Below the pieces are notes generated by a model, which did not search any database, was not told the DNA's origin, and saw only the letters and a list, made by a program, of their open reading frames with translations. A program made the position numbers and the translations under genes. Source: Saprospiraceae bacterium (GTDB lineage: Bacteria > Bacteroidota > Bacteroidia > Chitinophagales > Saprospiraceae). Taken from it: 64,000 nt of DNA. The DNA is taken from the NCBI GenBank assembly GCA_030729925.1, contig JANQWK010000102.1:1-64000 (forward strand), read 5' to 3'. Positions within the stretch are counted from its first letter, which is position 1, and each line of letters begins with the position of its first letter. Below are positions 1-10,007 of this stretch, one piece after another.

Positions 1-20
1 CCAACTTTTTTTTACTTAAT

Positions 21-49
21 AAGCCTTGCTTTTACAGCAGGGCTTTTTT
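21..49 (+). terminator. Rho-independent terminator of a gene left of the window
   Basis: A 9-bp stem (21-29 with 37-45, one G-U pair) closes a 7-nt loop and runs straight into TTTTTT at 44-49. This is the classic intrinsic terminator shape on the plus strand. The gene it ends lies outside the window. The rest of 1-176 holds only the likely promoter region of the next gene, including a -7-like CATCTTTG at 88-95. Confidence 0.75.
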
Positions 50-176
50 ATTTTACCCTTTTTTAAGTTCGCTCAGGAAAGTTTGCCCATCTTTGTCGTC
101 CTCCTTGAGGAAAAATTCATTTCCCTATTTTTTTGTGATCCGGCATACTTTTCCGGAGCATCCAAAAAAATGGTTC

Positions 177-1214
177 ATGGACAACCTACAATGGCTTTTT
201 GCAGGGCTTTGTATCTTCCAGCTGTGTTTTTTCAGCCTTAATGCTCAGGAGACTAAAGATTCTGTTGTCACGGAAGCCTCGCCCTGGGAAACGAGTGCGG
301 GATTTGGCTTGGATTTTGCACAATTGCTGCAAGTTAATCCCAAGCAAGGCGCAGGGTTGAATCGTTTGGGTTTTGGCTCGGCGATTACGTTCAATACTCG
401 TTACAAGAGTAGTCCTTTATCCTGGGAAACCACCTTTTCCTGGCAGTTTGGGCTGCAACAACTAGGTGCTGGTGTCCTGGTTCGCGGTTCTACCGAACGA
501 CTACCCTTTCAAAAAGCCTTGGATGAGCTTCGACTCAATTCCCAATTTGGCAATAAGACTGCCAAGGGTTCCAAATGGTTTTATTCCGCCGACTTCTCCT
601 TTTTGAGCCAATTGGCTCCAACTTATGCACATCCGGAATATAGGGGGAATTTTTTATCCAATTTTGAATACAATGAAGCCAGTGGCAATATTTTGTCACG
701 CTTTCTTTCTCCTGCTACCATTACGCTGGCTGTTGGTATGGACTATAAGCCCAACGACAGGTTGAGCCTATTTTATTCTCCAGTGGGAGCAAAGTTTCTG
801 ATTGTCGCGAGCGATGAAATTGCCAGAAGGGGTATCCACGGAAATCCAGTAGAGGGTCAAAAAGATGCCAACGGGGATTATCCTGAATTTTTGAATGTTG
901 ATCGGCAAATTGGTACCTTGATGCGGGTTAAGTATTTAGCGAAATTTTGGAACAAGAAGGCTTTTTATAAGTCCAACATGCTGTTGTACTCCAATTACCT
1001 GAATAATCCGCAGAATATTGACATTGATTGGACGAATGAGTGGGGAGTGGTACTTTTTAAGGGGTTAAATCTCAACTTGACCCTCAACGTTTTTTATGAT
1101 GATGATGTCAAAGTACAGGTAACGGATCTCGATTTCCCAAATGGGGTCTCTGGGTTGGGTAAGCGGGTATCCATTACGCAACAATTATTATTGAAATACG
1201 TCGTCTCTATATAG
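177..1214 (+). CDS. DUF3078 family secreted/outer-membrane protein
   Basis: About 345 residues. The reading frame stays open to 93, but the ATG at 177 is preferred because it begins a clean signal peptide: a short polar start, a hydrophobic stretch (LFAGLCIFQLCFF) and an Ala-Gln cleavage site (SLNAQ). The mature part is rich in aromatic residues with alternating beta-strand patterns (WETTFSWQFGLQQLG, NLNLTLNVFYDDD). It resembles DUF3078 proteins, a Bacteroidota family thought to be outer-membrane beta-barrels. The protein ends in a strand-like segment (QQLLLKYVVSI), as barrels usually do. It is followed 60 nt later by polA on the same strand. The function of the family is unknown; barrel topology is inferred. 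Confidence 0.7.
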   Translation: MDNLQWLFAGLCIFQLCFFSLNAQETKDSVVTEASPWETSAGFGLDFAQLLQVNPKQGAGLNRLGFGSAITFNTRYKSSPLSWETTFSWQFGLQQLGAGVLVRGSTERLPFQKALDELRLNSQFGNKTAKGSKWFYSADFSFLSQLAPTYAHPEYRGNFLSNFEYNEASGNILSRFLSPATITLAVGMDYKPNDRLSLFYSPVGAKFLIVASDEIARRGIHGNPVEGQKDANGDYPEFLNVDRQIGTLMRVKYLAKFWNKKAFYKSNMLLYSNYLNNPQNIDIDWTNEWGVVLFKGLNLNLTLNVFYDDDVKVQVTDLDFPNGVSGLGKRVSITQQLLLKYVVSI

Positions 1215-1274
1215 ATTTTTGATCCTGCCATTTTTAGGCTTTTGCGCTATCTTGCCACCTAAATAAATCGCCCC

Positions 1275-4082
1275 ATGCCCGAAAAAAAATTGTACTTGCT
1301 GGATGGCCACGCCTTGGTTTATCGGGCTCATTTTGCTTTTATCACCCGACCGCTGATCAATTCACAAGGGTTAAATACTTCTGCGATTAGTGGGTTTACC
1401 CGAACTTTGTGGGATTTGCTCAAACATGAGCGCCCTACCCATATTGCTGTTGCGTTTGATCCGCCGGATAACGTGTTCCGGCACGAATGGTATCCTGCCT
1501 ATAAAGCCAACCGGGAGGAGCAACCCGATGATATCAAGATCGCTTTTCCTTACATTCGGGAGATTTTGCAGGCTTTTAGGATTCCTATTTTGACCGTCAA
1601 TGGCTTTGAGGCAGATGATGTTATTGGGACGATCGCAAAAAAAGCGGAAAAGGAGGGCTACACGGTTTATATGGTTACTCCGGATAAGGATTATGCGCAG
1701 TTGGTTTCTGATCGCATTTTTATGTATAAGCCTTCCCGGCAGGGTAATGGGGTTGAAATCCTTGGTGTGCCGGAGGTCCTGTCGTCTTGGGATATTGAGC
1801 GCGTAGAACAGGTGGTAGATGTTTTGGGTTTGCAAGGTGATGCGGTGGATAACATTCCGGGTATTCCGGGGATCGGCGCTAAAACGGCTGTGAAGCTTTT
1901 GAAGGAGTTTCATTCCGTGGAAGAGCTGATAGCACGGTCCTCAGAACTTCAAGGGAAGCAACGGGAAAAAGTGGAGGCTTTCGCGGAGCAAGGGTTGCTG
2001 TCGAAGCGTTTGGCACAAATTGATATTGCGGTGCCTATTGAATTTGATGAGGAGGCTTTTGAGTTAGAGCCCTTCGATCGGGAGCGCTTAAGCGAATTGT
2101 TTAGAGAATTGGAGTTTCGTACTTTGAGCCGACAGTTGCTTGAGGAGGATACAGGGGTCATGCCTTCGGCAAAAAAAAGCCAGTCTATACAGGGAAATCT
2201 TTTTGGCGAAGCCGTACAAGAATTTGCTCCGATCTTTTCCGAGGCACCTGTACATCAAATGGCAGATCACCATATTGACAATACGCCCCATCAGTATGTG
2301 TTGGCAGATTCAGAACCCGCACTCACCAGCTTAGTCGAACGATTGATTGGGAGCAACGCGTTTTGTTTCGATACAGAAACAACCGGCTTAGATGCGAACT
2401 TGGCCTCGTTGGTGGGAATGTCGTTTTCGATTCAAAAACATGAGGCGTATTATGTACCTGTTCCGAAGAATCGGGCAACAGCGCTTCAGTTGCTGGAGAA
2501 ATTTAGACCTGTTTTGGAAAATGCAGCCATCACGAAGATTGGTCAAAATATTAAGTACGATGCATTGATCTTAAAGTGGTACGGTATTGAACTGAAGGGA
2601 ATGTACCTGGATACCATGCTGATGCACTATTTGTTGGAGCCGGAATTGCGGCACAATATGGACTATATGTCCGAGACTTATCTGAATTATAAGCCTATAA
2701 GTATTGCGTCCCTTATCGGGAAAAAAGGAAAGGATCAGTTAAACATGCGGGATTTGAGTCCTGAAAAGGTACTCGACTATGCGGCGGAAGATGCAGATAT
2801 CACACTCCAATTGCAGCAATACCTCCAACCCAAGCTTGAAGCAGAGGGACTGTTTGGATTGTACACGAAGATGGAAGAACCGTTGATTCGTGCACTGGTA
2901 GATATGGAATTTGAGGGTATTCGGATTGATGATGCTTTACTGGCGAGGTATTCAGTGGAACTGGGTCAGGAGATTCGGCAGCTGGAGGAGAAAATTTATG
3001 TTCAGGCTGGCGAAGTGTTTAATATCGCTTCACCCAAACAAGTAGGAGAAATTTTGTTTGACAAAATGAAAATTCCCTACCGCTGGTCCAAAACCAAGAC
3101 TGGGCAGTATTCTACCAACGAAGAAAAATTGGCCGAGCTGGCGCTGGAAAATCCCTTCGTGAATGATATTTTGCAGCACCGCGGCTTGACAAAATTAAAA
3201 TCCACCTACGTGGATACCCTGCCTAAATTGATTAATCCAAAGACAGGTCGCGTTCACAGTTCTTTTAATCAGGCACTTACTGCGACGGGAAGATTGAGTT
3301 CCAATAATCCCAATATGCAAAATATTCCGATTCGGACAGAGGAAGGTGCAAAGATTAGAGAAGCTTTTGTGCCCCGTAATGATGAACATGTATTGCTGGC
3401 AGCGGACTATTCTCAGATTGAGCTGCGGATTATTGCTGAGATCAGTCAAGAGACCAACATGTTGGAGGCTTTTCATTCGGGATTAGATATTCACCGGGCT
3501 ACAGCGGCCAGGGTATTTGGAGTGGCTTATGACGAAGTGAGCCAGGAGCAGCGTTATCGCGCAAAGACGGTCAATTTCAGCATTATTTACGGTGCGGGTT
3601 CGACTAATTTGTCGAAGCAGCTTGGTATTAAGCGAGCCGAAGCGCAGGAGTTGATCAGCCAGTACTTCAAAGAGTACCAGGGCTTGAAAAATTACATGGA
3701 AGAAACCGTCGCTTTTGCCAGAGAAAAAGGGTATGTGAAAACGCTGTTGGGTCGAAGGCGTTATATTCGGGAAATAAATTCGAAAAGCTCTCTCGAAAGG
3801 AGCAATGCCGAGCGGATTGCGGTCAATAGTCCCATTCAGGGTACAGCAGCTGATTTGATCAAGTTGGCTATGGTGCATATTCATCAGGCCTTGAAGGCTT
3901 CTAACTTTAAGACCCGGATGATTTTGCAGGTGCACGACGAATTAGTGTTTGATGTTCCAAAGGAAGAAGTAAATGAAGTTCGGCCTTTGATCGAAACCCT
4001 TATGAAAGGAGCAATTCCTGAACTGAAAGTTCCCGTTCTTGTTTCTACGGGTATAGGAGCCAATTGGCGGGAAGCTCACTGA
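1275..4082 (+). CDS. polA: DNA polymerase I
   Basis: 935 residues, the usual size. All three domains are present. The N-terminal 5'-3' flap exonuclease (about 1-290) has DGHALVYRAHFAF, EADDVIGT, TPDKDYAQL and the GIPGIGAKTA helix-hairpin-helix. The 3'-5' proofreading exonuclease begins near residue 365 and keeps its metal-binding acidic residues (FDTETTGL, NIKYDALIL, YAAEDAD), so proofreading should be active, unlike Taq-type enzymes. The polymerase domain has motif A (LAADYSQIELRI, near residue 711), motif B (RAKTVNFSIIYGAG) and motif C (QVHDELVFDV, near 888). It fills gaps after Okazaki-primer removal and in excision repair. The next gene on the strand follows after 42 nt. Confidence 0.97.
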   Translation: MPEKKLYLLDGHALVYRAHFAFITRPLINSQGLNTSAISGFTRTLWDLLKHERPTHIAVAFDPPDNVFRHEWYPAYKANREEQPDDIKIAFPYIREILQAFRIPILTVNGFEADDVIGTIAKKAEKEGYTVYMVTPDKDYAQLVSDRIFMYKPSRQGNGVEILGVPEVLSSWDIERVEQVVDVLGLQGDAVDNIPGIPGIGAKTAVKLLKEFHSVEELIARSSELQGKQREKVEAFAEQGLLSKRLAQIDIAVPIEFDEEAFELEPFDRERLSELFRELEFRTLSRQLLEEDTGVMPSAKKSQSIQGNLFGEAVQEFAPIFSEAPVHQMADHHIDNTPHQYVLADSEPALTSLVERLIGSNAFCFDTETTGLDANLASLVGMSFSIQKHEAYYVPVPKNRATALQLLEKFRPVLENAAITKIGQNIKYDALILKWYGIELKGMYLDTMLMHYLLEPELRHNMDYMSETYLNYKPISIASLIGKKGKDQLNMRDLSPEKVLDYAAEDADITLQLQQYLQPKLEAEGLFGLYTKMEEPLIRALVDMEFEGIRIDDALLARYSVELGQEIRQLEEKIYVQAGEVFNIASPKQVGEILFDKMKIPYRWSKTKTGQYSTNEEKLAELALENPFVNDILQHRGLTKLKSTYVDTLPKLINPKTGRVHSSFNQALTATGRLSSNNPNMQNIPIRTEEGAKIREAFVPRNDEHVLLAADYSQIELRIIAEISQETNMLEAFHSGLDIHRATAARVFGVAYDEVSQEQRYRAKTVNFSIIYGAGSTNLSKQLGIKRAEAQELISQYFKEYQGLKNYMEETVAFAREKGYVKTLLGRRRYIREINSKSSLERSNAERIAVNSPIQGTAADLIKLAMVHIHQALKASNFKTRMILQVHDELVFDVPKEEVNEVRPLIETLMKGAIPELKVPVLVSTGIGANWREAH

Positions 4083-4124
4083 TGATGTATTTTTTGACGG
4101 CTTGACGTAATAACAAACTCGAAT

Positions 4125-5057
4125 ATGAAATTTCCTGTTCCTGTGCCGGTTCAAGAACTGGCCGCCCAGTATGGTGCTCAAGTATTTGGAAACACAGGTT
4201 TTTTAGCTACCGGCATCAATGAAATTCACAAGGTAGAACCCGGTGATATTGCATTCGTAGATGCCGAAAAATACTATAACAAGTGTCTGAATTCAGCAGC
4301 CTCGGTCATTATCATTGATAAGCGGGTGGATGTCCCTTCGGGAAAAGCAATTCTGGTTCATCCAAACCCATTTGAGGTGTACAACAGTATTGTAAAATCT
4401 TACCGTCCCTTCAACCCACTTCAGCAGTTAATCAGCGATACGGCAGAGATTGATCCTACCGCTATCCTTGAACCTAATGTAGTGATTGGAGATCACGTTA
4501 AGATTGGCAAGCACACCTATATTCAGAGCAATGTTGTCATCAGAGCCCATACCATCATTGGAGACCACGTTGTGATTCAGTCCGGAACGATTATTGGCAC
4601 CGACGCTTTTTACTTCAAGAAGCATAAGGACAGGTATGAAAAATTTTGCTCGGGAGGGAGAGTGATCATTGAGAACCACGTTGATATTGGAGCAGGATGC
4701 ACCATCAATAAAGGGGTATCAGGAGATACCATTATTGGAGAAGGATCTATATTGGATTGTCAGGTTCATATCGGTCATGGCGTAGTGCTGGGAAAAAGAT
4801 GTTTGCTGGCTGCTCAGGTGGGTATCGGTGGAAAGACGATTATAGGCGATGATGCTGTACTGTATGGGCAGGTTGGTGTGGCGCAGAATTTGAAGATCGG
4901 TGCAAAAGCGGTGATTTCTGCAAAATCAGGCGTGTCCAAGGACCTCGAAGGAGGGAAATCCTATATTGGCTATCCTGCAAACGAATCCATGACAAAATAT
5001 AGAGAGTGGGCCGCTTTGCGGCACTTGCCCGAGTTTTTGAAAAATTTCTATAAGTAA
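4125..5057 (+). CDS. lpxD: LpxD-like UDP-3-O-acyl-glucosamine N-acyltransferase
   Basis: 310 residues, somewhat shorter than the roughly 340 of classical LpxD. An N-terminal domain (about 1-95) is followed by many left-handed beta-helix hexapeptide repeats (VVIGDHV, IGKHTYI, VIIENHVDIGAG, TIIGDDAVL). The probable catalytic His lies in QVHIGHGVVLG, matching the QIAHNVVIG motif of LpxD. The family adds the N-linked hydroxyacyl chain during lipid A synthesis in the cytoplasm. The insert YFKKHKDRYEKF differs from textbook LpxD, so this may be a paralogue with a different acyl or sugar preference. No other lpx gene is adjacent; lpxK lies at 41126. Confidence 0.75.
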   Translation: MKFPVPVPVQELAAQYGAQVFGNTGFLATGINEIHKVEPGDIAFVDAEKYYNKCLNSAASVIIIDKRVDVPSGKAILVHPNPFEVYNSIVKSYRPFNPLQQLISDTAEIDPTAILEPNVVIGDHVKIGKHTYIQSNVVIRAHTIIGDHVVIQSGTIIGTDAFYFKKHKDRYEKFCSGGRVIIENHVDIGAGCTINKGVSGDTIIGEGSILDCQVHIGHGVVLGKRCLLAAQVGIGGKTIIGDDAVLYGQVGVAQNLKIGAKAVISAKSGVSKDLEGGKSYIGYPANESMTKYREWAALRHLPEFLKNFYK

Positions 5058-5141
5058 GACGTATAGCAAAAGACTAATTTTCAAATTTGTCGCTACTTGG
5101 CGAAATTTCCTTCAGGTTTTGGTTACCTAAATTAGTAGGAG

Positions 5142-5193
5142 GGTATTAATAAGGGTAATCAGGTGCAAGACACCTTAAGGTGGCTTGCACCTG
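5142..5193 (+). repeat. REP-like palindromic element, copy A
   Basis: An 18-nt box GGTATTAATAAGGGTAAT (5142-5159) is followed by a 34-nt palindrome (5160-5193) with arms CAGGTGCAAG and CTTGCACCTG and TTAA at the centre. 16 of 17 pairs match; the one mismatch, A against G, is at stem position 11. It lies 84 nt after the lpxD-like stop, in that gene's orientation, in a convergent gap. The same 52-nt unit recurs at 9905, 28497, 44650 and 55812. The rest of the gap (5058-5306) holds no gene I can support. Confidence 0.9.
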
Positions 5194-5306
5194 TGTTTTA
5201 AAATTTTGATTTTTAATGAATTGTGTTTTTTCGGGTATAATTTTCGGCAATTTACCCATTATTGCTATGTCAAAATTACCGTTGCGTACCTTCTTGCTGG
5301 GGGCTT

Positions 5307-5612
5307 TTAATCTTTTTTGCTGACACGTCTGGTAGTAAGGATTTTATTTTCGGAAGTCAGGAATTGGATGAGGTAAATTCCTCTGGGGAGGTCGCCTACA
5401 TAGTATCTTTGGTTGACTTCGAAGGAAAAGGATTTCATTTTGGTTCCGATGGTGTTGTACACAAAAAACCTGGTAACGGATTCGGGGGCGTTGATGGAAA
5501 GGTAGGAGGTAAAGGGGTTGGGGAAAACTTGAACATCCATCATATCTTGCTGGGTCTGACCGTGGGCTGTAAGACCAAAAAAGAGCAGCAGTATGGATAG
5601 TAGGGTTTTCAT
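5307..5612 (-). CDS. Mini protein: signal peptide plus T9SS type A sorting domain only
   Basis: 101 residues. A signal peptide (about 1-19, MKTLLSILLLFFGLTAHGQ) is followed almost at once by a complete T9SS C-terminal domain: VQVFPNPF near 28-35, then the strands FFVYNTIGTKMKSF and YYVGDLPRGIYLIQF, and a basic end (TTRRVSKKD). There is room for only about 8 residues of cargo. Such domains normally sit at the end of large proteins and direct them through the type IX secretion system. The tail resembles that of the 48028-48762 protein (NPT, GLYLVSF, RLSKR). It could be a remnant of a larger gene, a real secreted peptide, or a decoy for the sorting machinery. Signal peptide and ATG are intact, so I call it a gene. 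Confidence 0.7.
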   Translation of the reverse strand: MKTLLSILLLFFGLTAHGQTQQDMMDVQVFPNPFTSYLSINAPESVTRFFVYNTIGTKMKSFSFEVNQRYYVGDLPRGIYLIQFLTSENKILTTRRVSKKD

Positions 5613-5650
5613 TTCAAGGTAGCGATAATTGTCAGCTTTAAATTTATGGA

Positions 5651-5690
5651 AAGTGCACGGTTACTGGTCATTTGATCAAACCGTGCACTT
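5651..5690 (-). terminator. thrS: Hairpin after thrS, possible terminator
   Basis: A perfect 12-bp inverted repeat, AAGTGCACGGTT (5651-5662) with AACCGTGCACTT (5679-5690), lies 21 nt beyond the thrS stop on the minus strand. The T-tract on that side is weak (only TTTCC), so it may be an imperfect terminator or an mRNA-stabilising 3' hairpin. Confidence 0.6.
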
Positions 5691-5711
5691 TTTGGAAGGA
5701 GGGTTTGCAGT

Positions 5712-7631
5712 TTATAGCAAGGCTTTGAAATAATCGGTAAACTCGGCGATACTCATGGTACCGACATCTCCCTCTCCTTGTTTTCTAATAGAGACGGTTT
5801 GATTTTCGACCTCTTTTTCCCCTACGATAAGCATGAAGGGAATCTTTTTGATTTCGGTATCCCGTATTTTCCGTCCGATAGTCTCGTTGCGATCATCAAT
5901 AAATCCTCTGATATCGGCAGCAGCGAGTTGGTTTTGGACTGTTTTGCAATAAGCGGAAAACTGTTCGCTGATGGGGAGTAGGGCAAACTGTTCTGGGGCC
6001 AGCCACAACGGAAACTTTCCTGCGGTATGTTCGATAAGGATACTAAAAAACCGTTCCAAGGATCCGAAGGGTGCGCGGTGAATCATCACCGGTCTGTGAG
6101 GTTGGTTATCGGCTCCTATGTATTCCAATTGGAACCTTTCGGGGAGGTTATAATCCACTTGGATAGTTCCCAATTGCCAGGATCGGTTTAGCGCATCTTT
6201 GACCATGAAGTCAAGTTTGGGGCCATAGAATGCAGCTTCACCTATTTCTCGGGTTGTTTCGAGGCCAATCTCTTCGGTTGCTTCGATGATAGCGCGCTCT
6301 GCATTTTCCCAATTTTCGTCTGAGCCGATATATTTTTCGGGATTGCCGGGATCTCGGAGGGAGATTTGAGCTGTAAACTTATCAAACCCCATTTTTGACA
6401 ACACGGTCGTGGTTAGATCCAAGACATTGAGGAACTCTGCTTTGACTTGTTCGGGGGTGCAAAAAATATGTGCATCATCCTGGGTAAAACCGCGCACGCG
6501 GGACAACCCGTGGAGTTCGCCACTTTGCTCATAGCGATAAACCGTACCAAACTCTGCTATTCGAAGCGGCAGCTCCTTGTAGGAATGCGGCTTGTGGCCA
6601 AATATCTCACAGTGGTGAGGGCAGTTCATAGGTTTTAGCAAAAATTCTTCTCCTTCCCGGGGGGTACGGATAGGTTGGAAACTATCTTCACCGTACTTTT
6701 CATAATGGCCGGAAGTAATATAGAGTTCCTTTTTGCCGATATGAGGCGTTGTGACCAACTGGTATCCACGCTTCACCTGCTCTTCTTTCATGAACTCTAC
6801 CAATCGCTCGCGGATGGCATTTCCCTTGGGCAGCCAGATGGGCAGACCTGCGCCGACGCGTTCGGAAAACATGAACAGGTCTAACTCTGCGCCAAGTTTT
6901 CTATGGTCTCGTTTTTTTGCCTCTTCCAACAACTCGAGATACTCGTTGAGTTCTTTCTGCTTGGGAAAAGTAATGCCGTATATCCTGGTCATCTGTGGCC
7001 GGGTTTCATCGCCGCGCCAATAGGCACCTGCCAGACTCATGAGTTTGACGGCTTTGATACTTCCTGTCTCTGGCAGGTGAGGCCCTTTGCAAAGATCTAC
7101 GAAGTTGCCTTGCTGGTAGAAGGTAATGTTGCCGTCCTGTAGATCTTCGAGGAGCTCCAGTTTGTAGTGGTCTCCTTTTTCCTGGAAGTAAGCAATAGCA
7201 TCCGCTTTAGAAACTTCCTTTCGGACGTATGTGCTATTTTCCTTAGCCAGTTCGAGCATTTTCTTTTCAATCAGGGGTAGATCTGCGGCGGTCAATTGCC
7301 GGTCACCTGTATCCACATCGTAGTAGAATCCACTTTCTATAGCGGGGCCAATGCCAAAGCGTGTTCCAGGGAAGAGGGCTTCCAGTGCTTCGGCCATCAG
7401 GTGTGCGGATGAATGCCAGAATGTAGCCTTTCCTTCCTTGTCGTCCCAGGTAAGCAGTTGAATACTTGCATCGGAATCTATTGGTCGGGTAATATCCCTA
7501 ACCTCTCCGTTCACTTTTGAGGAAACAATCTTTCTGGCAAGCCCTTCACTAATTGATTTGGCAATTTCCAAGGGGGTAGTACCAACAGGGTACTGTCTTA
7601 CTTGTCCATCCGGGAAGGAAATATTGATCAT
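5712..7631 (-). CDS. thrS: Threonyl-tRNA synthetase
   Basis: 639 residues, full length. In order: an N-terminal TGS domain (about 1-62); the editing domain with the HxxxH zinc motif (HSSAHLM) and [12 protein letters not shown], which clears Ser-tRNA(Thr); the class II catalytic core with [13 protein letters not shown], motif 2 around [20 protein letters not shown] and motif 3 ([12 protein letters not shown]); and a C-terminal anticodon-binding domain. It charges tRNA(Thr) in the cytoplasm. It lies 151 nt downstream of the DUF4231 gene on the same strand. I see no obvious tRNA-like or leader-peptide regulator in that gap. Confidence 0.97.
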   Translation of the reverse strand: MINISFPDGQVRQYPVGTTPLEIAKSISEGLARKIVSSKVNGEVRDITRPIDSDASIQLLTWDDKEGKATFWHSSAHLMAEALEALFPGTRFGIGPAIESGFYYDVDTGDRQLTAADLPLIEKKMLELAKENSTYVRKEVSKADAIAYFQEKGDHYKLELLEDLQDGNITFYQQGNFVDLCKGPHLPETGSIKAVKLMSLAGAYWRGDETRPQMTRIYGITFPKQKELNEYLELLEEAKKRDHRKLGAELDLFMFSERVGAGLPIWLPKGNAIRERLVEFMKEEQVKRGYQLVTTPHIGKKELYITSGHYEKYGEDSFQPIRTPREGEEFLLKPMNCPHHCEIFGHKPHSYKELPLRIAEFGTVYRYEQSGELHGLSRVRGFTQDDAHIFCTPEQVKAEFLNVLDLTTTVLSKMGFDKFTAQISLRDPGNPEKYIGSDENWENAERAIIEATEEIGLETTREIGEAAFYGPKLDFMVKDALNRSWQLGTIQVDYNLPERFQLEYIGADNQPHRPVMIHRAPFGSLERFFSILIEHTAGKFPLWLAPEQFALLPISEQFSAYCKTVQNQLAAADIRGFIDDRNETIGRKIRDTEIKKIPFMLIVGEKEVENQTVSIRKQGEGDVGTMSIAEFTDYFKALL

Positions 7632-7782
7632 TGGTAGCGTTTATAGCAATTGTGTTACAAAAATTAGAAGGCGAGAACCTGTTTGGCTTTCGGGCTCCAA
7701 AAATACTGATTTTAAAAATTCAGGGAAACATCCAGGTCAAATATTAACCTGATTTTCATTTTGTTTTTGATTTGAGCGCAGA

Positions 7783-8232
7783 TTACTTTTCTATCACGAC
7801 TTCATTGGCCGTGATTTCCTGCCATTTGGCATTTTCATTGGCTAGTATGCCTTCGATGGCTACTACGAAATCCCGAAAAGCATTAGGATTGTCCCGGTAT
7901 ATTCCGGACTGGGTGAGGAAGATAATTTTTTCCCGTTTAAGGGATTCTGCGGTGCCGCGGTATTGGATCCAGTTTTCGTGAAATTTATGGAGGGAAGACA
8001 AACCTTCTGCCAGTGCAATAATAAACCCGGCAAAAGCGATGGCAAACTTCATGACTGTTGCTTGATCTCCATCTTCGATAAAGCCAGCCATAAATGGAAT
8101 AGAAACGGAGGCAACGATGACGATTGATTTGCTGAATTTATATCGTTGTTGGTTAAATGCGCTTTTTCCTTCGAGCCAGTTGATTTGGTCGTCCACGCGC
8201 TGGGACATATAATCCTGTTCTTTCATTTCCAT
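7783..8232 (-). CDS. DUF4231 (SLATT-like) two-helix membrane protein
   Basis: 149 residues. A polar N-terminus (about 1-33) precedes two hydrophobic segments, near 35-51 (SIVIVASVSIPFMAGFI) and 62-78 (MKFAIAFAGFIIALAEGL). A cytosolic-looking helical tail follows with a LHKFHENWIQYRGTAESLKREKI motif region, typical of DUF4231. That family overlaps the SLATT membrane modules seen near nucleotide-signal defence genes. Here no nucleotidyltransferase, SLOG or nuclease partner is adjacent; neighbours are thrS and metY. The start may be the ATG at 8232 or 8226. Function unknown; the defence link is family-level inference only. Confidence 0.65.
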   Translation of the reverse strand: MEMKEQDYMSQRVDDQINWLEGKSAFNQQRYKFSKSIVIVASVSIPFMAGFIEDGDQATVMKFAIAFAGFIIALAEGLSSLHKFHENWIQYRGTAESLKREKIIFLTQSGIYRDNPNAFRDFVVAIEGILANENAKWQEITANEVVIEK

Positions 8233-8299
8233 AAGCTAGGCAATTTTGAGACAGCTTATGGTAATATTAACAGATATCCCGGATAAAAGCAAGAAAAGT

Positions 8300-8343
8300 C
8301 CATTGGGAAAATTCAACTGCAAGTATTGAGCTTTTCCCAATGG
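8300..8343 (-). terminator. metY: Terminator-like hairpin after metY
   Basis: A perfect 12-bp inverted repeat, CCATTGGGAAAA (8300-8311) with TTTTCCCAATGG (8332-8343), sits 22 nt past the metY stop on the minus strand, between metY and the DUF4231 gene. The loop is 20 nt. On the minus strand it is followed by ACTTTTCTTGCTTTT. Confidence 0.65.
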
Positions 8344-8365
8344 GACCACCGTGGAGCAATTGTGC

Positions 8366-9679
<1,314 letters not shown>

Positions 9680-9691
9680 TCAGTGAAAGCC

Positions 9692-9699
9692 CAAATATA
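9692..9699 (-). promoter_or_regulatory. metY: Putative -7 element of metY
   Basis: On the minus strand this reads TATATTTG, a perfect match to the Bacteroidota -7 consensus TAnnTTTG, 27 nt before the metY start. I see no TTTG at the usual -33 distance, so this is a moderate call. The rest of the 343-nt gap (9665-10007) holds repeat copy B and no ORF I trust. Confidence 0.4.
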
Positions 9700-9904
9700 A
9701 AATCAATTTTTAAATTCTACTTATTGTATAGGATTAATTCCTGCTGTTTTAAGGTTTATGGTTTGAGGAGGGTGTAATCTTGGTTTTGCATGAGTTTCTG
9801 GAGGTAGCGATTATAGCAAGCTAGTTCTATTGATGTGTTGGCTGTGCAGCGTTAGAAAGCGTATGAAAATAATTTAATTACTTGTTAGTCAATTTATTAT
9901 TAAT

Positions 9905-9956
9905 CAGGTGCAAGGCACCTTAAAGTGCCTTGCACCTGATTACCCCTATTAATACC
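9905..9956 (-). repeat. REP-like palindromic element, copy B
   Basis: Minus-strand orientation. The box GGTATTAATAGGGGTAAT (9939-9956 reversed) is followed by the 34-nt palindrome (9905-9938). This is the only copy with a proper G-C pair at stem position 11; instead it has one mismatch next to the TTAA centre (C against A). It lies 51 nt after the icmF stop, in icmF's orientation. Confidence 0.9.
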
Positions 9957-10007
9957 TTCACCTTCAAAAACGTAACGCCATCCTGCGGACTTTTTTTGCG
10001 ATAGCTG

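Noticed and set aside
1-20. CCA at the window edge followed by a T-rich run, possibly a tRNA 3' end
   Set aside because: Only three bases are visible; no acceptor stem or T-arm can be seen.
5262-5600. 112-residue plus-strand ORF over the T9SS mini protein
   Set aside because: Gly/Lys-rich shadow; the minus frame has a signal peptide and a recognisable sorting domain.
7632-7782. Possible T-box or tRNA-like leader ahead of thrS
   Set aside because: No conserved T-box core or convincing fold found by eye, and T-boxes are not expected in this phylum.
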